Of a DNA stretch of 8,445 nt, positions 6,417-8,445 are shown piece by piece. The notes beneath the pieces were generated by a model. That model saw only the letters and a list, made by a program, of their open reading frames with translations. It searched no databases and was not told the origin of the DNA. Numbering within the stretch: position 1 is the stretch's first letter; the number at the start of each line of letters is the position of its first letter. A program made the translations under genes and the position numbers. The stretch is taken from assembly GCA_937896015.1 (NCBI GenBank), contig CALBLR010000333.1, positions 1 to 8,445 of the forward strand, given 5' to 3'. This DNA is from an uncultured Prevotellaceae bacterium (GTDB lineage Bacteria; Bacteroidota; Bacteroidia; Bacteroidales; Muribaculaceae).

Positions 6417-6436
6417 AGTTGAGTTTTTTTAGACAG

Positions 6437-6518
6437 AAAGACATAAAGACAAATAAAGACAAATAAAGACAAATAAAGACAACAACATATCTTTAACAAT
6501 ATGTCTTTATGTCTTTTT
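6437..6518 (+). terminator. Long inverted repeat, possible operon terminator
   Basis: AAAGACATAAAGACA (6437-6451) and its exact reverse complement (6502-6516) form a 15-bp stem around a 50-base loop, with a short T run (6514-6518) at the right end. It lies 20 bases after the coaW stop, so a terminator role is plausible, but the stem is AT-rich, the loop long and the T run short. A factor-dependent terminator or a regulatory structure is equally possible. Confidence 0.35.
6441..6481 (+). repeat. 10-bp tandem repeat array (AAATAAAGAC)
   Basis: Three perfect copies of AAATAAAGAC (6451-6480) follow one imperfect copy, ACATAAAGAC (6441-6450). The 9-base core ATAAAGACA occurs four times (6443, 6453, 6463, 6473), and every copy is complementary to TGTCTTTAT at 6502-6510 and again at 6554-6562. 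The number of copies may vary through slippage. Confidence 0.9.
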
Positions 6519-6603
6519 CGTTGAATTCCCAATCGTGCAGCTATGTGGCTTTATGTCTTTATTGTCTAAATTCCCAAATTGTGCAGCTATGTGGCTTTAT
6601 GTC
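6501..6603 (+). repeat. Imperfect 45-bp direct duplication
   Basis: A block AATTCCCAA..GTGCAGCTATGTGGCTTTATGTC occurs at 6524-6557 and 6569-6603. The two copies differ by about one indel and one substitution near the middle, and each is preceded by ATGTCTTTAT (6501 and 6553). CTTTATGTC occurs three times, at 6505, 6549 and 6595. I do not recognise the unit as a known element. Confidence 0.85.
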
Positions 6604-6624
6604 GGAAGTCCACAAATTGAAATC

Positions 6625-6652
6625 TCTCAACTTTAAACTCTCAACCTTAAAC
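6625..6652 (+). repeat. 14-bp tandem pair
   Basis: TCTCAACTTTAAAC (6625-6638) is followed directly by TCTCAACCTTAAAC (6639-6652), one mismatch, then by a partial copy TTTAAAAC. Simple repeats of this kind are common in AT-rich Bacteroidetes spacers. Confidence 0.75.
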
Positions 6653-6757
6653 TTTAAAACCTACTGTTCGGCATTAAAATTTCAATGTGCAATGCAACGC
6701 TTTCAATCGTCTCCTCATCAAGCATTTACAGTAAGTTTGAAATATTTTGCCATTTTC

Positions 6758-6788
6758 TTTGCTTTTATCAAATATTTCACTACTTTAG
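6758..6788 (+). promoter_or_regulatory. Promoter of the lipoprotein / cysteine hydrolase unit
   Basis: TTTG (6758-6761), exactly 19 bases, then TACTTTAG (6781-6788), one mismatch from TAnnTTTG. The ATG at 6819 lies 30 bases downstream, implying a leader of about 25 bases. Confidence 0.6.
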
Positions 6789-6818
6789 CACATTATTAAC
6801 CACATAATACGAACTGGG

Positions 6819-7601
6819 ATGAAACGACTCAAGAACCAACACCTATGGATGCCCGCAATCGCAGTGCTGGCAACCGTCCTTATGCTGCTATGTTCGTGCT
6901 CAGACGACATGGTTACTGGCAGCAAAGTCAGAACCGACAATGTGGCTGAAGCCGTTTTCACATTTGATGGCGCAGTGAGCAAGTTTGCCAACTACCGCAC
7001 ATTTGATGAGAAAATGGCCGCTTGCCAAATTCCAGAGGACCTGCTTAAAAAGCTACCCACCGAAAGGTTGGTGCAGCTTTGCGCGCAGCATCCACTAAAC
7101 GCCATTTGTTATGCCTACGACAACCCTATGACTGGCGCTAAGTACATCATGGCGCACTTCAATGGCTTTCAAGAACTCAAGAGCCGCAGTGACGCGGCTG
7201 AAAAACTTGTGGACTTTTACAGCGGCATTGACTATGCGCACGTGCAGAGTGAGCCATACGCCATTACTCTAAAAGACCGCAACGGCAACACCTACAGCAA
7301 CTCAGGAATTTCTTTTGTAGAGCTCATTCTGGCTTCGGGTGAAATATCGCAACTCACTAATGCCACAGAGGCAGCCAAACTCACGGCAGCTGTTGACGAT
7401 AAATTCGAGCAGAAAGCCGCCAACCCAAGTGTGTTCAGCGCTGTGTCACTAAGAAGTTCACTGATGGTGCGTGCAAACATTGCACTTGAAAGCGGCCGTC
7501 TGAACGGAGAGCAAGCCAAGGCTGTGTCATCATTTTATGAATGCGGAGGCAGCCTTGACAGAATGGGAGAAGTTTCAAGGATATTATTCACCGGCAAATA
7601 A
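6819..7601 (+). CDS. Lipoprotein of unknown function, possibly surface exposed
   Basis: A 260-residue product with a lipoprotein signal peptide: basic start (MKRLKNQH), hydrophobic run (about 11-24) and lipobox ending in Cys27 (LLCSC, with Cys25 as the alternative). Cys27 is followed by Ser-Asp-Asp (28-30); acidic residues just after the lipidated cysteine act as a surface export signal in studied Bacteroidetes, so outer-leaflet display is a reasonable inference. The mature part looks largely helical: VAEAVFTFDGAVSKFANYRTFDEKMAACQIPEDLLKKLPTERLVQLCAQHP (about 42-92), a central stretch with YDNPMTGAKYIMAHFNGF, and a C-terminal helical region rich in Ala and Leu. I recognise no domain; the phrase LPTERLVQLCAQHP suggests a repeat-like helical motif. 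GC content is intermediate, below that of the core genes. The next gene begins 11 bases after the stop, so the two are surely cotranscribed and may act together. Confidence 0.85.
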   Translation: MKRLKNQHLWMPAIAVLATVLMLLCSCSDDMVTGSKVRTDNVAEAVFTFDGAVSKFANYRTFDEKMAACQIPEDLLKKLPTERLVQLCAQHPLNAICYAYDNPMTGAKYIMAHFNGFQELKSRSDAAEKLVDFYSGIDYAHVQSEPYAITLKDRNGNTYSNSGISFVELILASGEISQLTNATEAAKLTAAVDDKFEQKAANPSVFSAVSLRSSLMVRANIALESGRLNGEQAKAVSSFYECGGSLDRMGEVSRILFTGK

Positions 7602-7612
7602 GCGCAACCACT

Positions 7613-8445
7613 ATGAAAAGATTTATATTTGGCATATTCTTCATTGCATCTGCATTAAGCATATTTGCAGACATTGACGAAAACGATATTATAAGCCGCG
7701 GGAATGGCGTTAAGTACATCTACACCCCCAAGGGGCAAAAAGTGCTTGCAGAAACAATTGATTACGAAATGACATCCTCTGAAAACAAAGAATTGAAGAG
7801 CTATTGTAAAAAGATGTATCCTAATGCTGTGATTATTGGGGATGCCTCTGTGAAATACAATTGTCATGCTTACGCTTGGAGATCAAATTTCAGCAACTCA
7901 CCAGATTACTGGCTGCAACACATTAGAATAAAAAGCAACACTCCGAACCTATCCAAATTTTGGACAAATGACCGATATATTGAAATTGACCCCAGCATAA
8001 AACAAATTGCGGAGAAAATAGTTTATTATAAGGACAACAGTTTTGCTGATGCTTCAATAACACATTCAGCCGTACCCTCTAAGACACACGGATACTATGA
8101 GTCAAAATGGGGACAGCTGCCGGTTATGCGTCATTTTCCAGATGATGTGCCAACCGTATACGGCACCAATAAACGATATTTTGTACTTTTGGCCACAGAG
8201 GATGGTGTTTTAGTTTGCAGCAATGGCTACGGTGAAATTGAACCTCACAAAAGAGCTACATATTTCGCTGACGCGAGCTTGAAAACAAGGCTATTGGCGA
8301 AACGAATCACTTGCACTATCGAAAACGCAAAGGGAGATGATGCGGTGGAGCGCGGGACGGCTGTGGTTCACAACTATTCTTCCGATGGGATAGATGCGAC
8401 ATTCACTAAAAGCGGGATATATGAGATGTATTTGAAGTTTTACGA
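7613..8445 (+). CDS. Secreted papain-like cysteine hydrolase candidate (runs off window)
   Basis: Open from ATG 7613 to the window end, 277 codons with no stop, so the C terminus is missing. MKRFIFGIFFIASALSIFA is a clear signal peptide (cleavage near residue 19), with no lipobox, so the protein is exported. The core carries YNCHAYAW (82-89), ITHSAVPS (149-156) and SKWGQLPVMRHFPDDVP (164-180). This set, Cys-His at the helix start, a later His-Ser and a SKWG..L..H block, resembles the core of a broad class of uncharacterised bacterial and fungal NlpC/P60- or CHAP-like proteins. I infer Cys84 as nucleophile and His151 as its partner, giving a peptidase or amidase; the substrate is unknown. Residues from about 185 on look like beta strands (YFVLLATEDGVLVCSNG; ITCTIENAKGDDAV...TAVVHNY), possibly a binding domain. 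The gene is AT-rich relative to the core. It lies 11 bases after the lipoprotein gene and shares its promoter. Confidence 0.8.
   Translation, partial: MKRFIFGIFFIASALSIFADIDENDIISRGNGVKYIYTPKGQKVLAETIDYEMTSSENKELKSYCKKMYPNAVIIGDASVKYNCHAYAWRSNFSNSPDYWLQHIRIKSNTPNLSKFWTNDRYIEIDPSIKQIAEKIVYYKDNSFADASITHSAVPSKTHGYYESKWGQLPVMRHFPDDVPTVYGTNKRYFVLLATEDGVLVCSNGYGEIEPHKRATYFADASLKTRLLAKRITCTIENAKGDDAVERGTAVVHNYSSDGIDATFTKSGIYEMYLKFY

Larger units (their letters stand above)
6417..6757 (+). other. Gene-free, repeat-rich intergenic region
   Basis: About 340 AT-rich bases between coaW and the promoter of the lipoprotein gene. The left half holds a 10-bp tandem array, a 15-bp inverted repeat and a roughly 45-bp imperfect duplication; then a 14-bp tandem pair. 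From about 6660 to 6757 I see no repeat, RNA gene or convincing reading frame. A 96-codon frame at 6509-6799 runs through the repeats but encodes low-complexity sequence and is not credible. Confidence 0.7.

Noticed and set aside
6441..6480. CRISPR array
   Set aside because: The units are 10 bp and directly contiguous, with no spacers and no cas genes nearby.
6509..6799. 96-codon open frame on the plus strand in the repeat region
   Set aside because: It runs through the duplicated 45-bp units and 14-bp repeats, encodes low-complexity sequence rich in Ser, Phe, Cys and Leu, overlaps the promoter of the next gene, and resembles no protein I know.

Overview
The window looks like chromosomal DNA from a Bacteroidales bacterium, perhaps a GC-rich Muribaculaceae-type gut lineage (family-level placement is inference). 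Evidence: promoters of the Bacteroidetes form TTTG-N19..21-TAnnTTTG, start codons without Shine-Dalgarno sequences, a lipoprotein with acidic residues right after its lipidated cysteine, and a block of genes (DUF2520 oxidoreductase, KdsC-type phosphatase, Maf, type II pantothenate kinase) familiar from this phylum. By eye the housekeeping genes are strongly GC-rich, while the YhcG-type nuclease gene and the right-hand end are clearly AT-richer, so the window is core DNA interleaved with accessory DNA.

Layout. Minus strand, 1-3364: the 5' part of a conserved protein of unknown function (1-288); a tRNA-Arg(ACG) gene (340-413) with a good promoter and an intrinsic terminator; a secreted protein of unknown function (546-1241) behind a PfkB-family sugar kinase (1269-2144), probably one transcript from a promoter at 2188-2219; and a solitary YhcG/DUF1016 PDDEXK nuclease (2288-3364). 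Plus strand, 3609-6416: an apparently leaderless DUF2520 Rossmann protein, kdsC, maf and coaW, closely spaced and probably one operon. A 402-base gene-free stretch (6417-6818) follows, full of short direct and inverted repeats. The window ends with a promoter and a two-gene unit: a possibly surface-exposed lipoprotein (6819-7601) and a secreted papain-like cysteine hydrolase candidate that runs off the window (7613-8445).

How they work together. The 3609-6416 operon makes envelope and cofactor functions: Kdo-8-phosphate dephosphorylation for LPS core, hydrolysis of non-canonical nucleotides by Maf, and the first committed step of coenzyme A synthesis. The nuclease gene sits in the divergent gap between the PfkB gene and this operon and looks like an accessory insertion. 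The last two genes look like a small secreted module of unknown purpose.

I see no clear new multi-gene system. The items most worth a second look are the tRNA-Arg, which seems to have swapped both of its long-range elbow pairs in a compensated way (G15-C48 to A15-U48, and G19-C56 to A19-U56), the repeat-rich intergenic element, and the lipoprotein/secreted hydrolase pair.
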